A stretch of 64,000 nt of DNA from Garcia nutans (lineage: Eukaryota; Streptophyta; Magnoliopsida; Malpighiales; Euphorbiaceae). The position numbers and the translations under genes are program-made. Each line of letters starts with the position of its first letter. The first letter of the stretch is position 1. The notes under the pieces are model-generated. The model had not been told where the DNA came from, searched no databases, and saw only the letters and a program-made list of their open reading frames with translations. The stretch covers positions 2,356,001 to 2,420,000 of the forward strand of contig CANTUV010000012.1 of assembly GCA_947685225.1 (NCBI GenBank). The letters run 5' to 3'. Positions 21,718-33,941 of this stretch are shown here, piece by piece.

Positions 21718-24700
21718 ATGGCTCCTTATCTGCTAAACCCACAAACTCACCAAATACTATCCCCTCTTTATCTCTCTCCATTTCCCAAACTTTCATCTGC
21801 CCAAACCCTAAAATACCCATCAAAATTCCACTCTCTTTCACCTTCTCTTCAGTCCTCCTCGTTCCCTGTCCAAAACCACGGCTTTGTTGAAGACGACCAT
21901 GCCATGGGCGACTGTCTCGTCTTCGAAGACCCATATCTTCAAACCAACTTCAATGGCTTTCTTGATACATATTTTGATTCAAACAATTCTAAAATGAAGA
22001 AGCCCAAACCCAATACTAATAGCAAGAAGATGAAAAAGAATGAAGTGGTAGTTGAAACAGAGAATTTGGTTCCTGATAAATGGAGACAAGTGCAAGCGGA
22101 GATTAATATTACTAAGAAACAGAGGCGAAAGTTGCTCAAGCAATGGAGTTTAATAGCCGAGTTGAAAAGAAGAAGAAAGGGTTGCTTCCTATAAGGAGTA
22201 TTAATTTGGAGGAGTACAAGGCTTTTAGAGAAGCTAAATTGGCTCAATTGAACCCACTTATTCTTGATAATCCTTCTAATTTTCCTGTAAAGGAGGAGGA
22301 AGACGAAGAGGAAGAAGAAAACAAGGTTGGAATGAGTGGGACTAGTAGTAGTAGTAAGAGAGTGGCGCCTAACAATTCAAGATGGGCGGTTTATGGGAAA
22401 GGTTTCAATGATGTTATTGAGTTCTTTAACTGTTCGAATTATGAGCCTGGTGTTAAGAAATCTGAAGGTGTTATTGCTTTTCTTCTTCAGTTTTTGTAAT
22501 TGGGTTTCAATCTATGGTATGAAGTGAATAATGAATTGTTTTCGTGTTTACTACTTATTCTAATGTATAAACAGGCACTCGCAAGTTCTCTAAAGAGGAA
22601 AAGGCTTTGTTAAATAAGAAGATACCTGATCTAGCAGCTGCTACATCTGTGAGTTCACCATTCTGCTAGAATGAATGCTTGTTAAATTTATTTTATTTTT
22701 GATGGTTCATATTATCCATTGCTTGATTTTCCAACTACGTTTGATCTATTTGCCTATTTGGGGAATGGATTAGTAGTTAATTATGGCTCACACTATTACA
22801 TACCCTGCCTAGCACGAATTAGTTTACTGTAGAATTATCGTTTTCTAAAATATGCTATATATGATATTAAATCTTTAATTATTTTACGACTTAAGTGAAA
22901 TTCTTGGCAGAGCAAATGGCTACCTCTGCAAACACTTGCTGCATCAGGAGAATTCTACCTTGTGGATGCTTTGTTGAAACATAATGTTGATATCAATGCT
23001 GTGAATGTGGTAGTTAGAATGTCAATGGAGTTCTATGATCATTTGTTTGGCTATCATTATGTCAAAAAATGCTTGGATTAGAATTTCATGGTTTCTCTTG
23101 TTTTGAGCCTTGCGTGATAATGTTCTGTTCAGGATGGTTTGACTGCACTTCACAAGGCAATAATTTGCAAAAAGCAAGCAATTACCAGCTATCTTTTGAG
23201 AGAATCAGCAGATCCTTTTGTTCGGGATTCAGTGAGTACATGCTCTTTACTATTTTTAAATTTAAAGTCTATCTATTGTCTGGTAAAAGTATATGTTTGT
23301 TTTATGTTCATCTAACCATTTAAAATCTTTTCTTGTGATCTGTCACCATCCTTATCTGCATCTAGGTGCCTAACTTAAAATTCGGACTGCCTGTATGTCA
23401 TCTTGTTTATGTTATTTTTATTGTTTGTTAATTAGGCTTGTTTGTCAAATCCATTGGAACAAATACTGCTTGATGAGCTATTACCATGGCAATCGAATTA
23501 TCTATTATGTTTTTCAAGTTGGGGAACATTGTCAATTTTACTTTAATTGTGGACAATTCTATCGGTTCTTTTTCTGTTGATATGATTCAGTTAATTTTGG
23601 CCACTGGCTGAGTAATATTTGTACTCTGTTCTCTGAACTGTATTACATCATTGCTGATGATGTCTAACAACAATGTTGATTATAAACTTGTGGCCTTGAT
23701 ATTCAATTTAATATCAGTCATTTAATTTATGAGTTTGATTCTATTAAATATTGTTTTACCTCTTCTTCCTTGTTGACAATAGGATGGGGCTACCTTGATG
23801 CATTATGTTGTCCAAACAGCATCCAGTCCTGCTATTAAACTTCTTCTGTTATATAATGTTGATATAAATCTTCAAGACTATGTACGTTTGATTCTATCAT
23901 ACCTTATCTTTGCAATGTTTCTCTCAATTTTGATGTTTTTTCAGTCAACAGCTCAACACACTTATTTCACCCTTTAGGATGGATGGACACCATTACATGT
24001 TGCTGTTCAAGCCCGGAGAACAGATATAGTAAAGCTTTTATTAATTAAAGGAGTTGACACGACATTGAAAAACCAGGTAAACATCTACTGATTCCTGTGG
24101 ATCACCTAAGGCAGGGGCTTGTTTTGACTTTATTCAATTGCATTTTATCTTTGCATCTCTATTTTATAAATTGCCTGTGATGCCTAATGCTACTTTTGTG
24201 TGGTCTCAGTCTTCATTTGTCTTAAGTCACCATAATCACTAGCCCAATGCGTGGGTTGTAGTTCTCCCATAATATATGCTTTCCAAGTTTTCAAACCAGT
24301 GCCTTCCTCATCCTTTTTAAATACCTGCACATCCTTCTGATTGATAGAGACAATAGCCGCTGTTGGGTTGTGTAATGTGCAAAAAAGTCGCTATGAATTG
24401 GTTGAACTCTTTATACCATTGTTCAGACAAATGAATATTAATCACATGATGTGTTTGTATTTAATCGATGTAGCAACTGGATCAAGATAATTTTTTATCA
24501 GTCCAGTTAGCACTTGCAATTTGTAATATGAATTGGGTCAACAGAATTTGAAACACACCATGAGGCAATTTATGAGATGACAAGGTTGTAAAAATCAATA
24601 ATGTTCCGATTCCATATTGAATTTTTAATATAAATTTAGGAGTGTCAATTTCAAAAGCTGGCTATTAAGATTAAAGAGTCATCAATTTATGCATTTATAT

Positions 24701-24990
24701 TTAGGAACTTTTTCCCATATTAGATTCTCAATAGCATAGTTTAGCTGGGGTAAGTTTTTATTACTGCATGATATTTTTCTGCTTCTGAAATTCATAACCC
24801 CCACTGCCTTTCGAGCAGTTCTGATTTGCATGTTTATAAGTGTGACCAAGTCCTTTTTTTTTTGACATAGGATGGTTTAACCCCACTTGATCTTTGCCTC
24901 TATTCTGGTCGAGACACTATAACTTATGAGCTTATCAAGCTGTTGAAGCAATTCCTCCAGAAAACAACTGCTTTGACAGGGCCAAGGTAG
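21718..24990 (+). pseudogene. AKRP: AKRP-like plastid ankyrin-repeat protein gene with a 1-bp frameshift
   Basis: Closest to Arabidopsis AKRP (At5g66055), a plastid ankyrin protein needed for embryo and chloroplast development, reported to bind EMB506. Exons: 21718-22467, 22575-22648, 22911-23006, 23133-23231, 23783-23881, 23978-24076, 24871-24990. A Ser/Pro-rich N-terminus looks like a transit peptide. Then come PDKWRQVQAEINITKK, VEKKKKGLLPIRS, an acidic run, RWAVYGKG, and ankyrin repeats over about residues 276-430; the last four internal exons are 96, 99, 99 and 99 bp, one repeat each. The frame breaks at 22141-22143: upstream reads KLLKQ-W, while the family sequence resumes from the ATG at 22143 (MEFNSRVEKK), consistent with loss of one A. 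As written, translation ends after 158 residues; with frame kept the protein would have about 445. All downstream exons remain clean, so a very recent mutation or a base-call error is likely. Confidence 0.85.
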
Positions 24991-27900
24991 ATTTTGCCAT
25001 CTTTCAGATTTTTGCAGGGATCATCAGCTCGATTGAAAGACTCTGAAATTCTTATTTTGTTCTGGCTATTATAAAACATGACTCTGGTTGAAGAAAGCAA
25101 ATACAGTGAAAAATGAAGAATGACCAAGTGGCTAGATTTAGGGTGTAATTTTTTGTAATTATGATATGAAATCATTTATTTACGGTTTATATCTTATGCA
25201 TGCATTTGGCATAAAACACTTTTTTTTCTTATACTTCCTAAAACCAACATGTAATTGTATATATAATTATATATGTCTTCTTGCTAAAATTCTGCTGTTT
25301 TAGTTTTGGAGTTTCAGAATCCAATGTTTCATATTATTGTAAAATCTTTATAATAAAACTAGTAAAATTCTTATTTTAGATGCTAAAATTTTAAATTCTT
25401 AAGAATAATTTGTAAATTTAAAGAATTTTAATCTAACTTTATTTTTTTAAATAAAACTAAATTGATTGCACCTTTTGTCAAGATGAATAAAATTCATCTT
25501 AAGGGGTCAATAATTTATTAAATTTGAAGAATTTTATTTGAAGTAAATAGAATTTAATATTTTCATAATTATATAAATATTTTTAAAAAGATCATTTGAT
25601 AATAAATATGATTTTTTTAACATAAAATATTAGATTAAGTTTAACCAAGCAAAACAAATTGAATTTAGTGTCAAAAACTGCATTTTTCAACGTTAATTTC
25701 AGAATTAATCAAATTTAATAATGTATTTTTAAGCAACCAAAAAATTTAGGGATTTTTTCTTTTTACTTAAAGTTTAATCAATATTCAACTAATAATTAAT
25801 TTTCTTAATTTCTCATCCAAACAAGTTAATTACTTTACTAATTCTCATAACCTTTTAAATTTTTTACTGTTTATTATAATAATGACTTTCGGTTTGTAAG
25901 GAAAAAATTCTAAATCTAAGCAAAAGATTATTATTATTATTATTATTATTTTAATAGTGAAGAGCAAAAGGATAAGTTTGGAGTGATGTTTGATCGACGA
26001 GAAAAAATGAGAAAAAAATAATAGAATTTTTTTTTGTCTTTATTTTCTTTTTTTTTAATTGCACTTTCAAGAAATCAAACAAAGGTTAAATAAATAAAAC
26101 AATGAGAATCTCATTAGCTCGAAAAAAAGAATGAGTCATTTTTCATCACTCTTTTATTAATTAATTTTATTTTTTGAAGAAAATCAAACTTAAAAAACAT
26201 ATTTTCTTAATTAATAAAACAAAACACATAAAATTAACTCAATTCTCTGTTAAAAATAAATATTTATTTTTTAAATATTTATATTTTTATTAGTTATATT
26301 TTCTCTCATAAATTAAATAAAACACGCAAAATTAAAAAAAAAAACTATATTTTTCAATGAAAAAATAGAACATACAAAATCAAATAATTTCTCTTTATTC
26401 ATCTTTAAAACATAAATTTATTTCACTTATTTCACTTCTTATTTATTTCACTTTTTATTAAATAAGTTTGATTTAATTTCTTATTTATAAAATAGTAATA
26501 TTTTTAATATTATCATTTCTCATATTAAATATATTTTTTTATGCCATATTAATAATTATTTGACACTCACTATAATTGATATATTATAAAATAATATGTG
26601 ACGGAATTAAAAAAATTATTTGAAGAGATTAATTATTTTATAACATAATTTATGTCATTTGGCATAATTTTAAATAATTAAATTAATTTCTATATATTCT
26701 GAAAATTAAAAAAAAAGAATATACACATATATAGTAATTAACAAGAAAAAACCTTATCCATTTTGTCAAATTAAACTAAATGCCAATTAATTACTGAAAA
26801 AATTAGACAAACACACATAGGATATTACACTAACCAAGCAAAAAGAAACAAAAAGTGGATAAAACAACAACGAATATTTCTTTTTCTTTCTTTTAAAAAT
26901 CTTATTAATAAGTTAATTCCTTAATTCGATATAAGTTAAGCACATTTCATTCCTTGCTTTAATTATCATTCCAAATATTTCTAAAAATAAATACTAATTT
27001 CACTTCTTGTCAATTTTTTAGCTTTAATTCTCTTCCTAATTTTGCCAGACAAGCTGTAATTTCAGACTCTATGGGTTTGCCCTACTTGAGATTTCAATAA
27101 AAAAGCCTTTATTGTCTATATAAAAAAAATAAACACTAATTATAAAATGAGTATTTGAATTTCAATTAGGCTAATTCATATTCATATTTTATCACTACAT
27201 TTTCCATAAAAATTGCTTGAAATTTATTTTTGATATGTAGTAAAAGTTTCTTCCAATATTTGTAGCATGCAACAAATATTTTCTATTATTACACCAAACT
27301 TAGTATATTTTTTTTACCAACAAAAAAAATACATATACTAAATAGTGAATAATTTAGAAAATAAAATTCTAGAAATATCTTAAAGTAAAAGGAGCCATAA
27401 TAGTATGCTATTGAAATAAAAAAAAATTAAAAATCAATTAGTCAAAAAATAGCATCTAAATAAATTTCACAATATATTTAATAAATTTAAATATTTTAAT
27501 TGCAGCTTAGAAAATTTCTCATACAAAATACCAAAGCACAATAAATTAATTGAAAAAAAAAATATCATCTATTAACAAGAGAAAAATAATATGAATATTA
27601 ACTTTTTTTTTTAAAAATAACACATAACAACGTATACGTATAAAAAATAATAATAATATATATTTCACAATAAAATTATAATAATTTTATTATAATTATC
27701 ATTTAAAATACAGTACTCCTCCAATTTTTATACCAAAATCAATATAGAGTTATTTTCTACTAAAAAATTTTAATTTTAAATTTTACTTTTAGATCAATTT
27801 AAATTAATTAATATTATTTTCATATCAAAAGAGTTTTTCTAAATAAAGAAATAGTTTTTTAATCAAATTTAAAAGTGCCATCCATAATAAGAACCTATAA

Positions 27901-28080
27901 TTAAAATTGGTCTAATTATCTCTGACTAAAAAATGAAATAAAATTTTTTAATAGAATGAAATTAAAATTTAAAAATTTTATCAAAATAAATTAAAATTTT
28001 ATGTACATTAATATTTAGATGTATTAATTTTTTTTTCACAACTGCATTGATTTTTAATTTAGAAAGTACCGTAGAGATGA
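24991..28080. other. 3-kb AT-rich intergenic region
   Basis: Very AT-rich, with a (TTA)n microsatellite at about 25929-25951 and many poly-A/T runs. At 27713 a TACTCCTCCAATTTTTATACC sequence resembles one Stowaway end but no partner end was found. No gene supported. Confidence 0.6.
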
Positions 28081-28133
28081 TAAGAGCTTCTCTTATTAGC
28101 AACAACAATACAATTTGTCTCCAATTTCAAGTG

Positions 28134-28136
<3 letters not shown>

Positions 28137-28166
<30 letters not shown>

Positions 28167-28167
28167 G
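28137..28167. repeat. CT-dinucleotide microsatellite in the BBD leader
   Basis: CTCTCTCTCTTTCTCTCTCT-type run about 85-110 bp before the nuclease ATG, in its probable 5' UTR. Such CT tracts are common in plant leaders and are often polymorphic. Confidence 0.85.
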
Positions 28168-28250
28168 CTCTGTTTCTTTAGCTTAATCTTGCTGAGACCC
28201 ATTAGCCTTAACCTTTCACACTATTTCTCTCAATTTCTAGAGACAAAGTT

Positions 28251-30986
28251 ATGATGCTGGGAGCTCGACTCTATATACGTACAATGGATGGTTTCTGGGT
28301 ATTCAAGAGTGACATAAATGTGAGTAGTTGTAGTGGTTTGATCCAGAATTCAGGTGGGCGGTTGTCAATTCAGTTTGGTTCCAAAAGTAGCCTCAGGTTA
28401 CAGTTTCGAGGTAAGGATCATCGTAAATCAATCCTCATCTCTTGTAAATCATCCCGTGGCAGCTCCTCTGATGGTGGCCGATCCACCAATGCCTTCGATG
28501 ATAATGATCGGGACTTTCTCCAAGCTTCCCTTCTCATTTCAGGTCTTTAAAGCTTAATTTCAAGAATTAAATTAACCCATATTAATGGAATGGCATCAAT
28601 AAATCTTGAAAATATCCTATGATTTTTATGTGCATATTTGAAGAATTTTAAGTGTATGAGTTCTTTTAGGAATGTTCCATGTTATTCAAGGCCTAATTGC
28701 AAGGTTAAATTAACCCATCTTAGTAGAATGGCATAATGAATCTTGAAAATTTCCTCCAATTTAATTTTCTATTAGTTTAGATGCGGAATAATTTAGTTGA
28801 TCTTAGGTTTCTCCTGTTATCTTATATGCATGTTTATTGTCTAGTAAGTATCTTTATCAATTATCACTCACCCTTTTATTGGTTTAACTAGTGCAGAAAC
28901 TATCTTGCACTACCGTATGCGTAGGCAAGGATTTCAAGAAGAGATGAGATGGCAGTTACCTGGTAGATGGAACCCTTTTGCTTCCTTAGCCAAGGAATCA
29001 AGACCTGATATGAGTTTTATGGGACATGATTTTCTTCGTCGCTTCCAGACCCCCACTATGTTTCTTAAAGTTTCTTGTGATGGAGACTTCTTGCTACCAA
29101 TTATTGTTGGTATGGTAATAAAGACTTGCATAATTTCTTTACCATCAAATCTGCAGGTGATCAACTTTAATTGGTCTTTGGTGTAGGGGAGTTTGCCATT
29201 GAGAAACTTATTGATACCTTTAAGGGAGGAGATGACACTGGGGTAACTTCATAATGGTTGCCATTTCTTTTGTTGTTTATTTTTCTTATTTATCATGGCC
29301 TCTAGACATGTTTGGTTTTGCTGCAGGATTGTCCAGATCAGTTTCATTTCGTGAGAAATATGGTGGAAAAACTTGGCTATGAAGTATGAACTATATTAAT
29401 TATGCGCATAGGATATGTTTAGGACTTATGTTGTTGGTTTCTTTCTTTAAATTTGTTACTCAGTATCTATATAAACTTTGACAGTATTAGTTTCAAAGCT
29501 TTACATTCTATTTGAACACTCGATAAAAGATTTAAAGTTATTACTGCATTATGAAATATAGGGGCATCGGTTTTATGAAATTGTTCATATATATATATAT
29601 ATTGTTTCTGATCATTTCAGGTAAAAATGGTGAGAATTACAGAAAGAGTGGTTAATACTTATTTTGCAAGAGTATATTTTAACAAGGTGATTCTAAATTA
29701 TTAACTATACCTTAATTATCTTTATATATGACAACTTCATGAAATTATTTTTCATGTGAAATTGAATTTCTAAAATCTGCAGCCAGGGGAAAATGAAACT
29801 CTAAGTGTAGATGCCCGGCCCTCAGATGCTATAAATTTGGCGAGCAGATGTAAGGTATTTATTGCACATCTTGGCAATTTATCCTATTGATTTTTGCCAA
29901 TTTTTTTGGATTTGGTGGAAACCTGTTGAGCCTTGGCTTCCTAATCTCCTCAAATCTCACTCCACCAAGGTCAACAAGATAATAAACCTCCTTATCCTTA
30001 AGGGAGCTTCTGGTTCCTGAACTTCTTTGCTTCAAGCACTTAGCTTAAGTGATGACTGTATGCTTTTTTATGTTGTAAATATGTTAACGTTATTCCAATT
30101 GGTACTCAAAAGATTTGCAAAGCCATCTTTTAATTGCTTTGCAAAGTCAAATCAACAAAACCTGGTCATTTTTTGTTGCTAAGATGTCTTAGCTTTAATG
30201 ATACTCATCTATTTTTACTTGAATTACAATAATATGGAGGGTGAATGCTCCGATCAGGTGGTTATTCTTCTCCTTGGAGCATAGTTGAAATTTTTTCTTT
30301 TGGAAAATTGATCCCTTCCCCTTTAGTATTCTCTCTCTGCCTCACATATTTCTAGTGGCTTATGCAAGTGAAAAGGGCAGTCATCATATCTATTTGCATA
30401 TACCTGTTTCAATGTGAATGTTTCTTCAAAAATGATGTTTATTATTTATGTAAATTTGTTCTAAGCAGGCTCCTATTCATGTAAGTAAACAAATTGTCTT
30501 CACGGATGCTATCAGAATCAGTTATGGAATGAGAAGACTGAATAGGAAGCCTACTTACGATGTATCCCTGGACAGGTACTGACCTTGCTTTATGGTCCCA
30601 ATATTAGTGTCATATGTTTCGTTGTGATTCTTAGCACGAGTTGAATTCTGTCCAGTCCTGATGATCGACCAGATTTATTTTCCGAGGAACTTCACATTGT
30701 GCAAAATATGAATTTAGCTGTTGAAGAGGAAAGATACAGTGATGCAGGTGCTTCAAAATGCGAGTCATTTTTATCTTTCCTTATTACAATTGTATTTTAC
30801 TTTTGCTTCAAAATACGAGTCATTTTTATCTTTCCTTATTACAATTGTATTTTACTTTTGCTTCACTTTTGGGTCACATAGTGAATTTTCTTGTCTATTG
30901 CAATCGTTTTAAATTGATTTCTGATTTTTGTAGCTATATGGAGGGACAAATTGATGGAGCTTCGCAAATCAAGACATGACCATTAG
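28251..30986 (+). CDS. BBD: Bifunctional nuclease of the BBD family (DUF151/BFN plus UVR domain)
   Basis: BBD proteins are reported to have RNase and DNase activity and, in wild rice, a role in basal defence and abscisic-acid response. Nine exons keep frame: 28251-28542, 28897-29109, 29187-29242, 29327-29383, 29621-29686, 29783-29854, 30469-30575, 30656-30747, 30934-30986. They give 335 residues, near the Arabidopsis BBD length (about 325-329). Exon 2 carries HYRMRRQGFQEEM and MFLKVSCDGDFLLPIIVG, the start of the BFN domain, which runs through VDARPSDAINLASRCK and APIHVSKQIVFTDAIRISYG. The C-terminus, with MNLAVEEERYSDAAIWRDKL, is a UVR motif. A second ATG follows directly at 28254 and could also be used. 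The last intron contains a 55-bp tandem duplication starting 1 bp after the donor. Intact; the downstream AMT gene is convergent. Confidence 0.93.
30749..30858. repeat. 55-bp tandem duplication in the last BBD intron
   Basis: 30749-30803 and 30804-30858 differ by one base (TGCTTCAAAATGCGAG versus TGCTTCAAAATACGAG). A third partial start, TGCTTCA, follows at 30859. It accounts for more than half of this 186-bp intron. Confidence 0.9.
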
Positions 30987-32228
30987 CCAATTTTTAAGTC
31001 ATTCATCATTTCAATGTGATGTTCATAGTATGGATATAGTTTCTGCTTTCATGCGTATATAACTTTCTCGTGGAACTTAACTTATTAGGGGTTCCCACTT
31101 CCCTGTCTGTGATTTCTGGTTGAGTACATGACTGATAGTTTTGTCTTCAATCTAGATGTAGTGTCCAATAAAATTTCGACACAACCATTTCTACAGGCTT
31201 GAGTTTATGCAAGTGAAAAGGACAGTCCGAGGAATTTGTGCATAGTTGAAGAAACTCCAAACAGTGGTCTGTACAGCTAAAATCTTGCCTCAAGAAATGA
31301 GATTCCTGATATGTAAATTAAGATCAAGTTACCACTTGAATTGTTCAAAGTAGCAAACATGACCAATTCTCTCTAGATGTGGATATTGTTGCTTCAATTA
31401 AAATGTAATTATTTGTAATTGTTGTCACATAATGTATTACATACCTCATTAATTTTAGTGATACTGAAGTAAAACACTTCTTTGTTCAGAAGTCTTTCTA
31501 TGATAAAGGATGTGAATCCGAACTTGTAAACTATGGGAAGAGTTGCATGCTTTCGTACTAGGTTTCTCTTTTACTTTGGCTGGACAAACAAAAACTGATG
31601 AGACTTCATTATGCTGATGGTTGCTGATGCTAACCTTTCTTTTATCAAAACTACTGTGGAAAAGAGAAAAAGAGCCTCGATCATTGACACAAAATTGTAA
31701 GACCGTGACAGCCGAAGGCTTCATGGTAGTGTTTCGTGCGTCATCGAGCTTTTGTATTTAGCTGATTGAACTTCTACTTGTGATGTAAAGAGTTTTGATG
31801 TATCTTAAGCATGTTTGGATCTCTGAGCATACTAGTGTAAATTTTATGATATTGAAATTAAATACCAAAATCTTTTCCTTGTTGGGGAGCATTATCTATG
31901 TTCGTCTCAGCCTATTCTCTTTCTGTTAATAGCTGATAGAACATTAGTCAGATCTATTTTCCTGTGCTTTCTTTTGCAGTTGTATAGTTGTTATTATATC
32001 TAGTTTCATGCACTCATCCTGGAGAAGATTATTACTTTTAAATAGCGACTTTGTTTAAAATGATAATTTATGAATTTACACAACAATCTGAGCCTCAGAC
32101 TTTCTCCTTCTGGGAAATTGTCTCGTAACTAATTACGTGAAAATTGACATGTATGCAGGTACAGCAATATGTGTATTATCTGCAACTTATTAGATATTGA
32201 TTACAGATATGAATCCGGTCAGAGAGTA
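30987..32228. other. Spacer between convergent BBD and AMT genes
   Basis: Presumed 3' UTRs of both genes. A 22-bp word (TTATGCAAGTGAAAAGG-A/G-CAGTC) is shared between 31204-31225 here and intron 6 of the nuclease at 30359-30380. Otherwise nothing recognised. Confidence 0.5.
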
Positions 32229-33941
32229 TCAAAATCGACGAAGACACAGCGAAGGAAGTCTTGGATAAATCAGTCGATGAGGTTTTGGCATTCTATCTCC
32301 GTCACCCCATAATGCATAGGCTTCTTCACCATGCACTGCATCATCACCTATTTCCAAGTCATCTTCTTGCATCCTAAGATCAATAATGCGGCTTATCAGA
32401 ATACAAATTAAGCTTGTGACAACTGCATTCCAAGCAATAATAAAAGCAGCTCCTTCAACCTGGGAGACCATTTGCTTAAAGCCAGACTTGTATTTTCCAT
32501 TTGTGAAGCTATATATTAACCCTGTACCATAGTTGGAGCGTGGATACATCAACTTTAGAAGGGCGGGTTTAGCAAAGATGCCAGACAGAATTCCTCCGAG
32601 AAAGCCAGCCACGGCATGTGTGTGAAACACTGCCAATGTATCGTCAACACGCTGAAGTAATGCTGATCTTCTGTGTAATACCATCATGGTGTACCATGTC
32701 ACTGAACCGGACATTGCTCCCATTACCATTGCTGCCCATGAGTCCACTACTCCTGCACATGTTTAGAAGAAATGAACGTAAAATTTATTTCATTTGTAAA
32801 TGAATTTTTATACAGTATGTTATATATATGATGAATTTTTATTTGATTAGAAGAAGAGAGAAAGGGCTAACCAGCACCAGGAGTGATGCAGACAAGGCCA
32901 GTGATCATGCCTTGAACAGCACCAATAACAGAGCTTTTCTTGTAAATAATCATGTCAAAAGAAACCCAAACCAAGAGGCTAATGGCAGTGCAGAGATGGG
33001 TATTAAGAATAGCCAATGAAGCAACCAAGCCAGCAGCAAATGGAGATCCGCCATTAAAGCCTGTCCAACCCAGCCATAGAAACCCTGCTCCTCCTAACAT
33101 GTGTATTATGTTGTTGGGAGGGAAATGCTGCCTATCATGTGAATGCCTTGGTCCTACCTACTCAAAGCACAATCACCGTCTTCAATCATACATTCAATCT
33201 CTCAAATTTACTACTTGTTTCACTATGTTATTAAATTAGAGTCAATAGTTAAGATCTATTAGTAAAACACTTAACCAAAAGAAAACAAAATAAAAAAAAA
33301 AGGATAGGCAAAATACATGTCAAAATTACCCAATAAGCAGCAGTAAAACCAGCAACACCAGAAGAAAGATGAATAACATAGCCACCAGCATAATCAATTA
33401 TATAATCTTCAAGAAATCCTCCTCCCCAAATGCTAAAAGCTCCAACTGTGTAACTCAAAGTCAACCATAAAGGCACAAATAGGATCCAGGCATAAATATT
33501 CATCCTCCCAAGCAAAGACCCAGCTAGTAAAATCACTGTAATTGCAGCAAATGCAAATTGATAAAACACATAATCAGCCATTGGAACTTGTCCCATTCTT
33601 GATTTTGCTAACAGATAATTTTCTGAAAGTGCTGAACTGGGTTTGCCTAAAAATGGGATAATTTTGGACCCAAAAGACATTTCATGTGCCCATAAAACCC
33701 AACAAACAAGAACAGCTGCAAATGCATATAAAGCCATGAAAGCTGAATTTACTGCCCATTTCTTCTTCACCATACTTCCATAAAGAATTACTAAACCAGG
33801 CACACTTTGTAAACAAACCATGGTGGTTGCTGTCAGTTGCCATGAATTATCTGCTTTGCTCATCCATGTTGGTGATGCTTCGTTTGATGCCAGCCCTGAT
33901 GGCAAAGATATGTTCTTTTCTTGAAAATTATTATAACCCAT
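32229..33941 (-). CDS. AMT: AMT2/AMT3-type ammonium transporter
   Basis: Plasma-membrane ammonium channel/transporter of the Amt/MEP/Rh family; uptake and redistribution of ammonium. Three exons on the minus strand: 33941-33330, 33157-32872, 32752-32229, all with GT-AG introns in frame, giving 473 residues (Arabidopsis AMT2;1 has 475). About 11 hydrophobic segments can be read. The conserved DYAGGYVIHLSSGVAG carries the first pore histidine (H191), GFLWLGWTGFNGGSPFA follows, and VFHTHAVAGFLGG carries the second (H345). The weak similarity of the start (WMSKADNSWQLTATTMVCLQ) to AMT1 and the strong AMT2-like features place it in the AMT2 subfamily (AMT2 or AMT3). The C-terminal tail is short and hydrophilic. 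No damage is visible. Promoter elements upstream of 33941 were not resolved. Confidence 0.94.

Noticed and set aside
27713..28075. Possible third Stowaway MITE
   Set aside because: Only one terminus-like sequence (TACTCCTCCAATTTTTATACC) was seen; no convincing opposite end.
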